From Archilochus colubris (taxonomy: Eukaryota > Chordata > Aves > Apodiformes > Trochilidae): DNA of 64,000 nt. How positions within the stretch are numbered: the stretch's first letter is position 1; each line of letters opens with the position of its first letter. The translations under genes were made by a program, and so were the position numbers. Below are positions 23,801 through 35,800 of the stretch, in pieces. Under the pieces are notes generated by a model, which saw nothing but the letters and a program-made list of their open reading frames with translations, was not told the origin of the DNA and did not search any database. The stretch spans positions 32,944,146 to 33,008,145 of the forward strand of contig CM041091.1 in the NCBI GenBank assembly GCA_023079485.1, written 5' to 3'.

Positions 23801-26800
23801 AATTTCTTTGCAAGTAATCTCCTAGGGAACCTTCTCCATCTCAGTACTCCTTGGACTCCTTGCCCTTCCTCCTCCTGCAAACTCACAGCTGTCTCCCAAA
23901 GACATTTCTTACCAAAGAAATTGTAAATGAGACAGCCACATAAAAAATGGGCTATGTTCATGTCAAACAGTTCACAAAGTTTGCAAAACATGATAGCACA
24001 AAGCAGTTTGGGTGGCTGAATATCAGTAGGTTTATATTTTACTAATGGTGTGTGCAGGGATAGATTTTCTTGCAAGAAAAAGGTTAGCAAGAAGAAAAAG
24101 ATTTCTTGCAAGAAAAAGGGAGGAGGTTTAATCAGCAGAAAACTGCAGGCAACTTAATGCCAATTTTGCAGTGGGAAAGTGAACACATGGAACTTCTCAG
24201 AAATCCATTCATGATCCTGGAATGTATTTTGCTGTATGGTTTTTTCCATCCAACCCCTTTCCTACATGGACAGATACTCAGGGCTGCCCTTGAGTTACAA
24301 ACTTGAGCAACATCCATTGCTTTGCAAATCTGTAATCCAGAAGAGTGGCCAAAAGAAGAAGGAAGTAAAAACCTGATTCAGCATGAGAAACAATCATTTT
24401 GTGGAAAAAATCAATAAATGCCAGAGCACAAAACCAGCCACTTTAGTACAAAATACTTTGCAGCATGAGGGTTGCCTTGTTCAGGACTACTTCAAGCCTT
24501 ACTTTTCCATCTTCACACTTGGTTCCTGACAGCACAAGGCCAGGATCAGGCATATCATCACCCAAATAGACGTGGGTACCACGACACAGAATCTTGCCAC
24601 CTTCCTGGAGTGGGATATTGGTTTCTATGGAAACAGCATTGGTACCAATTACAGGTCGATTTGCTCCTCCTTGACACTGGATTTTTCCACATTTAGCATC
24701 TCTGGAGGAAACAAACAAAACCCCCACATTAGTTAAAGCATTTCAAATGTTCTGAGCTCCCTCTCACCCCTGTGCATCTGTTCTTGTGCTCCTGGGGAAG
24801 GGTCCTACCTGGGTTCACATTTAGCAAAGGAGCTCTTGGAGTCTTTGCCACAGTTGCCGTAGGGATCACCCGCAGAGTTGACTCTCTCAAAGCAGATCCC
24901 AGGAGCAGGTTTTGCACCTGAAACAAAAACCTCATCAGAACTTCCATCTCGTACGAGGTGTCTCTTAATCATCAGCTCCACTGATGCTTTAGGGGGAGGG
25001 TAAGATGTGATCTGCATCCTGACAAGAGCAATAAAACAGCTGGGCTGGATCCGCATGCTAATCCGAGTGCCTGGACAGGAGAGTTTCCCTCTCTTGTTTG
25101 TATCCCTTGGCAATGCTGAGCAAGAGCCAATGCAGAACCCATTCTCTATCAGAATTTCCCTAGATGATAACCCTCTTGGGAATCCTCCTAGGCCACAAAA
25201 TCTTTCAGCAAGCACCAGATCTGGTTTGGTGAAGCAAGTCAAAGGCCAGCTGGTGACTCCCTTCATTTCACAGGAGCTCGTGTGATGCTGGGGAAAGCCC
25301 AAGAGCTGAAGCTAAAGAAAATACTTTTCAAGCAAGACCTTTTGAAGTGCAGTTCAGAACAACAAGAAACCAGAAAAAAAAAATCCAGTTGCAAACCAAA
25401 GTGGGGTGTGACCACAAAGAGAACACGGTGCTGTTAGCTGGAGCTGCTCTAGCAGGGAGAGGAAGGGAACCCAGCCCCACCTTAGTCCTGCACCCAGACA
25501 CTCATGGGAGGAAAGACTGACTTGAGAGAAGGGTTGTTCCTCCCATGGTGGTAGAAGTAGGAATCTGGGAAGTCTGGGAAGACAGGCAGTGTCTGGTTCT
25601 TCTCTGCTGTAGTTTTTTTATGATGGAGCCATATCCCAAGTGGAGTGAAGGGAGCTCCCTGATGGGAGGAGAACTGGCATGGTCTGTGCAGACACATTAC
25701 TCATCCCTGCATTTCACAAGTTAAAAAGCAATATTAGAACATCTGTTCTACTGCCTTGTACAGTCCCCTTTCCCTTCAATTACAACCAACTACTGGGTAT
25801 CTTCTAGATGAAGACACAAATCTTCTAAGAGGTGAAGGATCTACTTCCCTGGCGTGAATGTTGCAAGGATTAATTAGTCCATGTATTAGAACTTCATCCT
25901 TTTGTTCTATTGTGAAATGTGACTTTTATTTCCAGCCAATAATTGCTGCTCCTTGCAAGACTTGGAGACCCTTTGCTAGAGCCCTTTACGACCCCATATT
26001 TTCTTTCCATGAGGGTCATTAACAGCACAGTCAGGTCACAGCCAATGTTTCAACTACTCCAGTGGACAGATTTGCTTTGAGGAGCCAAGGTCATGGGGAA
26101 ATACCTTGGCTAAAACTCTTAACAGATACCTGCTAGACACATTTGTCTACTTTTAATTTGTGTACTTATCATAAAAAATAGGGTAATAGGGTAATAGGGT
26201 AATAGGGTAATAGGGTTAGGATAAGGTTGGACTCGATTATCTTGAAGCTTTCCCAGCCTGAGCAATTCTATGATTTTGACAGATCAGCCAAACTAGAGCA
26301 AAAAAGAGCTGGCAATAAATGATGTGATAGCCTAGAGGCTGAGAATATACAATTTCCTATACATACATATACAGTGTTCCCTGATCTGAGAGACAGAATA
26401 CCTGAGGTTTTGTTACTTTTTTTACCAAAAATTTGAGCCACTTCCAAGTGTTCATCCCTCTAACTGTGGGTAAAACTTATCATTTATTACCCCACCCTGA
26501 AGATTTCATTTGAAAGCCTTCACAGAGGGAATAGGTAATGTTGTGTTGTGTTGTTTTGTTTTTTAAAAAGGGGTCAAATTCCTGGAGAAGGAAATACAAA
26601 CCTGACTGAACTGCAAAACTTCCAGATAGTGTGAATCTTTTCACTAATAATTCAAAGATTAAAGCCTCAATTAATTATCTGCATTTCACAGTCAGAGGCT
26701 TGACTAATAGTATATACTGCTGAACTGCAATCTAATGCTATTAAGGACAAAGTATTACCATTTGGAGAGGCTTAAGATGGCAGTCTCTTCCCCTTCTAAC

Positions 26801-29800
26801 ATTTTTACATACTAGAACTGGAAAACTCAGAAAGAAAGGCACAGAAGAACCAGAATATGAGCTCTTGGTTCCCTGGAGAGCTGGACAAGAGCTTGAAATT
26901 CTTTGGTAGATTACAATCAAGCTTGCTGAGTTCAGAATATTTTTCAGATCTGGAACTATTAAAAAAGGGACTCACAGAGGATTCTTTCACTTCTTTTCAT
27001 TAAACCACAAACAATAATCACCAAATCAACAAAAGCATCCAGACAAGGCTCTGTGCAAGAAGCAAAAGTAAAATTTCCATTTTCAGCATGTAGATTCCTC
27101 TCCAGCTTTCCAGGGCAGGAATATTAACTATTCAGCTTGATCCAAACATTAAGATGTGCATTTATGATGCCAGCTTCAGAAGGGAAGGGGAGAGAAGGCA
27201 AAAAAAAAACCAAACCACAACCCAAACTCAAGCAAGAGGCCACATAAAACTGGTTTTTTTCTCCCACACCTGCAAAGATCACCGTGCTCAGACCTACATG
27301 GCCAAAGGAACAGCCCCCTCTCCATCTACCATCACCACACACAGTATCAGGGTTCATATGGGTGTGGGTTTTTTCCTTTTACTGGGATCCTTGTGCCCCA
27401 ACCAGTTCAGCAGCAGCCTAGGGCACCAACACCCTTTACCCAGCATGGTTTTTGCCTCCAAAAGCTGCCACAAGCAAAATGAACACCTATGCCTATGCCT
27501 TGACTGTAAGTGACCTAACAAAGACTTATTAAAAAAAAAAAAAAGTGCTAGAAGGAGAAAAGCACTCACTGAAATTACTAAGAGATTTTAAGGTATTTAT
27601 CTCCCTCTTTCACCTGGTGAAACCTTTTTTCTCTGGCTGGTTTTTGTGAATGCAGAAGAGGAGTGTGCAGCACATGATGGAAAGCAGGATGCAGGAAGAA
27701 CACATCTGCAGTATCCTTGCAGGGCTCAGGCAGTGAGCTTGAACTCCAACCAATAATATTTGACAAGAAAACAGATCTCATGGAGTACAAAAACTGCTCC
27801 CCTGCCAGGCTGGGAGCAGTCAGTGTATGAGAACACCTGGTACCCAGTGATCATCTGCAGCTTGGGAACCAAACTCCAGCTCCAATTTCTGTCTCTGCTA
27901 TCAAAGCAAAACACACTGGTGCTTGGGATTCAGATGGCTGTTCCCTCTGCTGACTGGTTTCTCATAATATTTGGACTTTTTTAGAGATGAAAACATACCA
28001 GAGTGTAAGGAGCTGAACAGATGGAGCTACCAGGTTAAAATGAGGTTTTCAGAGGATGCTGAAGGAGGAGAATTGTAATGCTGTGCTTCTGGAGGAAACC
28101 CATTTATCATGATAGCACCATATAAACCAAAGCAGAAAGGCCTGTCCCTCTCCATTTTGCTACCTCTATAGGCAAAAGCAAAATGATCTGTGAAAGATTT
28201 CCAGTAGTTATTAAGTGCTCTGAGCTGGATGTGCTGAGTTTATTTCACTTTGCTATTGATAATTATGGTATCATGACCCTGTAATTAAGGTCCTGTCAGC
28301 CTTTCCATGCCAAGCTTTCTGCAAGGGAGTAAATCAGCCATTTGAAGCTGCAGAAGGTCAAAGCTCACCACTGCAGATGTCAGCCTGGAGACTTTGTTGT
28401 TGGTTTTTTTTTTCCCTCCAAATGGATGAGCCCACTTGCCTCTCTGTATGGTTGCAAAGAAAAAAAAACAAAACACAAAACCAAAAGAGATGTTCTCTGC
28501 TTTTGGAAGCAGTACAGAAATGCTGTGTCATTTCAGATCAGTACAAGACCTCCTGCCATGAGAAGAATCCCATCAGGGTCTTCCAAAAGAGAAGAGAGAA
28601 ATTCCTGACCATGGTGCTGATTCCAGGAACTGTGCAAAGCAATACCCATTACCAGGCTGGCAGTGGAAAAGAAAGATATTTCATTTCAGTTCCCAACATT
28701 GTCTCAAGAACTATTAAAAAAAATAAAACAGAATACAGTTTTTATGGGTGTGGAGGGGAAAAGAACCTTCTGAGCAGCAGGCAGGAGTTGTGTTGCTCAG
28801 AGTGTACCAACAAGCCCCACCAACGACTCTGTAAATAAATAGAGACATAAAAATACAGTTCTTTGCCCTGGGATTTGCACCCAGGTTTCATCTCTGGCTA
28901 CATTTGTTTTACTGCCCTGATGATGCCAAGCAAACCCTCCAGCAGCTCCCCTTGGTCCCTCTCTTCATCCTGGGGATCCCCAGGGGTAAATCTGTGCCAG
29001 AGCAAGCTGGGATTGAGTTGTTATTTCTTGCATTTAAGGAGAATTCCAGCTCTCCCTCCGGCACATTTCTCTCTGGCCATAAATCTGTGGTGATCAAACT
29101 AGCTGGATTTTGCTGGATTCAAATCTTTACAGTGCTGGGATCAAATTGCAAAAGGCAATTAGTGATGGGCTGGTCAGCTCAGGTAGATGGAAGCCCATTG
29201 ATTTTGCCTCCAGGGATGGACCTGGAGAAAAATCTGCAAAGCTCTCCCACCACTGACAGGCCTTAGTAACTAATATTGACATGAAAATTCAGATTGCTCT
29301 TAAACAGCCATGTCAAAGCAAGAAATTTAATCATGTTTTAATTATTAAGTCAATGCCTGCCATTGGCTCCCCTGAATCATTGAGCTCTCAAGAAGGATGT
29401 AGGAAAACACACTGACAAACATCTCCTTCCCTTCCCTAGAGAATAATTTTCTTGTCAATGCAGAAAAAGCCATGAGTCTAAAGCTGAGAAGCTTCTGTCC
29501 TCTGCTAATCAATAATTTCTCTCTCAGATAGCTTTAGCTGTGTATCTGCTTGCTCCTGGAAAATACCAGTGGGGCAGCAGAGGTTACACTGATGCATTCA
29601 CTATTGATGGATCTCAGTCCCACTGCTGCCAATAGGTCACTGCAGGGAGATTTGGTGTGAAACAAAAAGGGTCACGAGCAACCCATGCATGTTGCCCCTT
29701 AAAAGAGAAAAATTACATTAATTAAAGGGAGAGAAAGTTGTGTGGTCTGGGAAAGAACTTGATCTTGAAGAGGAATTGATGGCTATTTTCAGAGCTTTTC

Positions 29801-32800
29801 CCCAGGTGCTTCTCCCCTCTTTCCCTCCAAGCTTCCCATGGTATTGCAGATAGGGAATAACACAGAATACTTTCCATTTGATTTGGATTTATCTGTTGAA
29901 AGTAACCAAGAAACCCCAAGGAAATACAAATACTCCTTTCTGGGAACAGGTTCCTATTGCTCAGCCTCATGGTAACAAGCTGTGACAGTGCTCATCATTT
30001 TTCTTTAAATAGATCTAAAAATATTAAGGTTGATGTTTATCATTGGGCTACTGGACATCTGGAATCTGATGAGTAAAGAAAGGCAGTGATAAGGAATCTG
30101 AGGTACTGAACATAATTTTAAGGTTAGTTGTAGGATTTGTTTTGTCTTTATGGGATCCATTTTTTTTTTATAAATCCTACACTCCTCCAGCACACACATT
30201 TGTTGAAACAATTTTAATCAATTACAACAATCTGGTAAGATTTATCTTTTTGATACCATTTTAAGAGAGAACACCTTAGCATGTCAAACCTCTCTTTTTG
30301 CTGTAAGCAAGGCTGGGAAGAAAAGGATTTTTTTATCTGTCCCATGATATAATTTTCCAGCTGCATGGGCCACCTAACCCTCTTCCCATCCCACCCTCCA
30401 ACCAGAGGTGATCCAGTGGTGGATATTTACATCCCTACTCTTTAATTCCAGAATACAGGCTTTGCTTCAAGCCTACCTACAAAGTTATTTGAAGGTTTAC
30501 TTTGCCAGCATTATTTCTAATTTATCCTGCCAACAGTATGGTCAGAACAAAGCCTTTCACCCCAGGTTTGGTCATGTCCCATCCTCCTTTTCCAAATCAT
30601 TCTTCCTGGGGATTCCCAAGACAAATAAAGGTGTTCCAGTCAGTTTGAGCCCTGCTCTTCATGAGCATGGGGGTTCCCCCATTGCTTTCCGTGCACAGCA
30701 GTGCCTAGAGGGATGAGTCCCAAGAAGGAAGACAAGAGGCAGCCCTGGGGGTCTGTTGGAGGATGTGCTGCATTAGGACAGAGCTCTGCCAAGGGAACAG
30801 CAGCAGCAATTCAGCTCCCTGAACTTTAGCTGAGTTTTTCTCAGCAACAGAAATTATTAACAGTCTGACTGAGGAACTTTCCATGGCATGGGAAACGGGT
30901 TCAGAGGGGGATTTTTTGCTTTGTACAGGAGAAAATGTCTGTGTCCAGGGGATTAAAAATCCCAGTATGACAAAGACTGGAGGCTATAACTGTACGAGCC
31001 TAGATGAGCTCATATTAACTCTGTGACACGAGTGGGTTTGCTCCACAGGGGGAGTTTAATTTTGGAATGAAATTGGAGCTCCTCTAATATGTTTTATACC
31101 ATCGTGAGCAAGCAACCCCGCTACCCGGATCAGTGCCATTATTTCTTCAGATGCTTTAGTGCTCTTTAAAACAAAAATTGCAAATGGTCCAAGTCCCTGT
31201 GAAGATAACATTCTTCAATACCCTTCTGGGGAGGGCTTTGACCAAGGGAAACATCTGTGTGTCATTACACTGATACATAAGTGTTGGAACAGAGTGAAAG
31301 GCAGAGAGATGCTGGGTTGAAAGAGGCTAAGGGAGCTTGAAAGAAAGAATTGAATCTAATTCTAAATACTACTGCTCCTCAGGAGAGATGAGAGTGGTTT
31401 TCCCAGGTGGGAGAGGTGAGATGCTGAAGGAGACCTGACTTGTCCCCAGGGATGCAGGAGGCAGCAGCAAGATGCTGAGTTAGTGCTTGTGGAAGAGCCA
31501 CAGGACACCACAGAAAGGAGAACAACTTCTCCTGAACAACTTTCCTGGGACATCATCACTTTCAGGTGCCCTAGGAACTCCCACTCTCAGATATTTGCAA
31601 AAAAGCAAATAATAGAATAAAAATCTCTTTCTGCTTGAAATCTCTGTGCTAAGAGCAGTGCCAGGGGTTAGTGGGTAACACCACTGAATCAGCTCCTTCT
31701 AACAGCACAAAAATCTTCTGTGAACGTCAGATCCTGACCTGTGATGGGATCTGAGCAGCCACATGTGATTTTTTTACATCCCAACCTGAGGAGGGATGGA
31801 TGAGATCTCACCCTGCCAAGGGCCCCCAGCACACCAGGGTCAGAATGGGATGGATGCTCCCAGCTCACCCTGCCAGGATGGACCCTGCTGCAGGGAGCAA
31901 ACAGGAGAGAAAAGTCATTGGGGTTTTTTTTTGATGTTTTTTGTGGGGGGGGGGTTGTGGGGTTTTTTGTTTCATTTTTGATTCATTTTTGTGAGGTTTT
32001 TGTGGGTTTTTGCTTGCAGTTTCTTGAGGGCTTTTTTGTTTGGGGTTTTGTTTTGATTTGGTTTTGGAGGTGTTTTTGGTTTTCTTTAGTGGGGTTATTT
32101 TGGTTGGTTGGTTTCAGGTAGGGTTGTGGGGTTTTTTTTGTTTGTAGTTTTGTGTTTGGTGGTGGGGTTTTTTGGTTTTCGGGGCCTTTTTTTTGGTTTT
32201 TGATTGTTTCTGTTTTGTGGGAAGGTTTTTTTGTTGGTTGGTTTCGGGAGCTTTATGGGTTTTGTTGTTTGTTTGTTGGGTTGGCTTGGGTTTTTTTGGG
32301 TTGTGTTTTTTCTGATTTTGTTTTTTTGGGGTTTTTTTTTCTGATTTTTGGTGTGTTTTTTTTCCTTTTCCCCAGCCTCTCTCCCCCTCCCAGGTGCTGT
32401 GAGGCTTACCTTGGCCCCAGAGGGTGATGCACTGCTGCTCGTGGGTCTGGCAGATCCCGTTGTAGCAGTATCCATCCACCCCATGGCAGGGATGCCCATC
32501 GTGCAGGTAGACATTGGCTGGGCACTGGGGGTTGGCTCCTGTGCAGAATTCAGGCAGGTCACAGGAGTTCCTTGACTCCCTGCAAGAAACCCCGGCTGGT
32601 TTGAGCTGCAAAACAAACAAACCAAGCCCCTGAGCTGCTGGAAATCCAACGGAGGAGAGCACAGGGATAACTTCTCACACCATTCCTATCCCCGCTGACT
32701 GAGGAGGGGAGGCAGCTCCCACAGCTCTTCAATTCCATTTATCTGGCAGGGGTTGCAAAGGTGGCTCAGGCCAGAGGGGAAATCCAGCTCCTTTGCAGAT

Positions 32801-35800
32801 CCCACCCTAAGTTTCCAATGTGCCTCCTGCAGCGATGCCTAAACAGGGATCTGCTGGAGAGAGGCCAAGGGAGTGATGAAGGGACCTGAGCATCTCTCCT
32901 ATGGAGAAAGAGTGAGAGCCCTGGGGCTGTTCAGCCTTGGGAAAAGGAGGCTGAGAGGGGATCTGCTAAATGTCTATAAATATCTGAGGGGTGAGTGACA
33001 AGAGAAAGGGGCCAATCTCTTTTTGGTAGTGTCCAGTAAAAGGAGAGGTTTTAAGCTAGAACAGAGGAAGTTCCACCTCAACATGAGGAGAAACATCTTT
33101 CTTGTGAGGGAGCCCTGGCCCAGGCTGCCCGGAGAGGTTGTGGACTCTCCTCTGGAGCCTTTCCAACCCCACCTGGATGTGTTCTGTGTGTCCTGCCCTG
33201 GGTGATCCTGCTGTGACAAGGTGACCTCTAGATGTCCCTTCCAACCCCTCACATTTTATGGTTCTATGAAATTCTACAGTTGGAGAAATTTTTTCAGTTG
33301 TTTCAAACGCCTCCAGGCTTAAGGATGCTGATTTGCTGGTTCTCCACCCCTGCCTTTGGGAAGGTTGTGGGACCCTGCCTGGGCTCACCTGGCAGTCCTG
33401 GCAGCAGAGCCCATGAGCACAGACTGCTCCTGGCTTCAGGGAGCAGGTGGTGGCATTGCAGCAGTGGTTGGTGCATTCCTGCAGGGGGGAGAAAGTCAGA
33501 GCAGACAAGGGTCAGGGTCATTCCCGAGGAGCTGTGAACCAGGAGGATGCCTGCAGCTCCTCCAAGGAAAGCTGGGCACAGAGAAATGAATTAGGAAATT
33601 CTACAGCTTGAGCCAAACAGCTTGTCAAGCCCAGTCAAAGAATTGCCACAGCTGGAGAAGACCTCAAAGATCACCACATCCAACTGTCAGCATCTCCCCC
33701 TCCCCCCAATAAAATACTTACATCAATATCTGTATCACTCACTAGGACATGTCCTGAAGTGCCTCACTCATCTACATGGTTTTAAAGACTTCCAGGGATG
33801 GGGACTCCACCACCTCCCTGGGCAGTCCCTTCCAATCCCTGACTGCTCTCTCACTAAAGAAATTCTTCCTCAGATCTGGCCTAAACCTCCCCTGGTACAA
33901 CTTCAGGGCATTTCCTCTGGTCCCATCATTGCTCACTTGAGAGAAGAAGCCAAGCATCCCCTTCCCTACAACCTCCTTTCAGGGAGCTGTAGAGAGCAAT
34001 AAGGTCTCCTCTCAGCCTCCTCCCAACTAAACCTTCCCAGTTCCCTCAGCCTCTCCCCACAGGGCTTGTTCTCCAGAACCATTCTCAGATTCAACAAGCA
34101 CAATAATTGCTGCAGAAGCAGAGAAGCTGTTTGAGGCAGGCTGGTTTATCTGAGCTATGGATCTAATCCCACACATCCCAGACAACTCTCACGTGCTGAT
34201 ACCCACCCTGATGCAGCTTTGGTGCCACGCAAATCCGTGGCCCGATTCCATCACCTCCAGTGAGGATCCAGGACCTGTGCTGCAGTCCCTGAGCATCAAT
34301 CCTGCACCCCTCTGCTTTGTGATTGCTGCTCACCAGCCTTCTGGGGCTGCTACAAAGAAGAGGGTGACACCACCCCATGGAACCTCTAATCAGGACACAC
34401 CACTGATGGAGCTCTGGGAAATCAGCTCTCTGAGTATCAACTGCAAGTGATACCACCCAATTTCACACTTATGGCTTAGAGGCTGGCATGTGTGGGCTTG
34501 TGCAAACTTTACTCTCAGTAGAAGGAACTAGTGAGAAGTTCCAGAAGATAATGGATTTGTTTTTCCAAGATTAGGCTCACAAGCTGCAAGTGACATCAGC
34601 TGTGCTGGAATCTCATCTCTCTCTCTCTCTCTAACAAGAACAGCAGCAGATAAAATTGCTCTTCAGCTGTGCTAAGTCAGTTTGACTTAACAAGGGATCA
34701 CTAACAATCCAGGGAACACAGGAAAAATAAGTGGGTTAGAATGATGTTCACAGCCTCTTGTTACTTTATTGGCTTTTGTAAAGCTTGCCAAGTGGAAGAT
34801 GGGGCTACCACTGCACACACAAATAAAGAGCAAAATGACTCACAGCATTTCACTCCTTTCTTCAATAATATCTTCCTGACAAACCCAAACTGCTGGGAAG
34901 CAGGGGCACATCTTCCTGCACCCAGTTCTGATCCCCTCAGCAGGCAGGAGCCAACACAAATATTTCAGTGCAGCTGCTGTATTTAAGGAGTAACTTTCCT
35001 CTGCCATGAAGCACATTTTAGAGACTCAAGAGCAAACTGAGAGAAGCAGAGTAGGGGGAAATCAGTATCAGTCCTTCATTAAGATCTCCTGGAACACTCA
35101 GCCCTGGATCACCCAGCCCTACAGCAGCCAGGCATGGAAAGCTATTGGCATTCCAAAGGCAGCCTGGGATGAGGACACAGCTCTTCCAATCATCTTATTG
35201 CAGCCTCTGAAATTTCCAATTATTACTCATTGTGGGGAGTGAGCTTGGGTAAATAGCTTCTGTGTCTGGGTCATTACATTGTCAGCAATGGTTTTAACAT
35301 AAAGAGGGAAGCAAGCAGTCTGCCACCTGAAACTACAGATGAGGGAGAGTTGAGTGGAATCACAGAATCATGGAATATTCTGAGTTGGAAGGGACCCATC
35401 AAGATCATTGAGTCCCACTCCTCTCCCTGCGTAGGGCACCCCCAGAATCCCATCATGTGCCTGAGAGCAATTATTAGCTATTATCAGCAATTATTAGCTA
35501 TTATTAGTACTATTATTAGTTATTATGAGTCACAGCTGCAGTGATGGGAGTTGGGGTTGGTGGTGTAGCTCTCATCAGAGCATCTCAGACTAAGGCAACA
35601 GAAATTCTATCATTGTCTACACCATTCTGTAGACAGGACACCTTGTTTTCACCCCCTGCCTTTTCTCAGAACACAAGGTGGACCAGTCTGGGTCAGTCCA
35701 GACCCCATCCAGCCTTGTGTCCTCCTGAGCAGTCTCAAGGATGAGACTGAACACACAATGTGATACCTTTCCAGTCTCCTGACTCTCCCTTGGCTCCAGC

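Larger units (their letters stand above)
24918..31917 (-). other. Most of ADAM12 intron between cysteine-rich exons 14 and 15
   Basis: The intron is 7.5 kb in total. It contains the telomere-like array and CR1 scrap at 26.2 kb and is otherwise unique-looking AT-moderate sequence. No independent gene was recognised in either strand. Confidence 0.75.

Noticed and set aside
24443..24502. Continuation of the cysteine-rich exon as [10 protein letters not shown]...
   Set aside because: The GTAAGG donor after GGAAAA at 24503 and the phase-correct next exon at 22083 match the family; the extension does not.
32095..32662. Two open frames of about 180 codons on the minus strand
   Set aside because: Only the part over 32410-32605 is real ADAM12 exon; the remainder is read-through of a valid GT donor into the A/C-rich intron strand and upstream intron.
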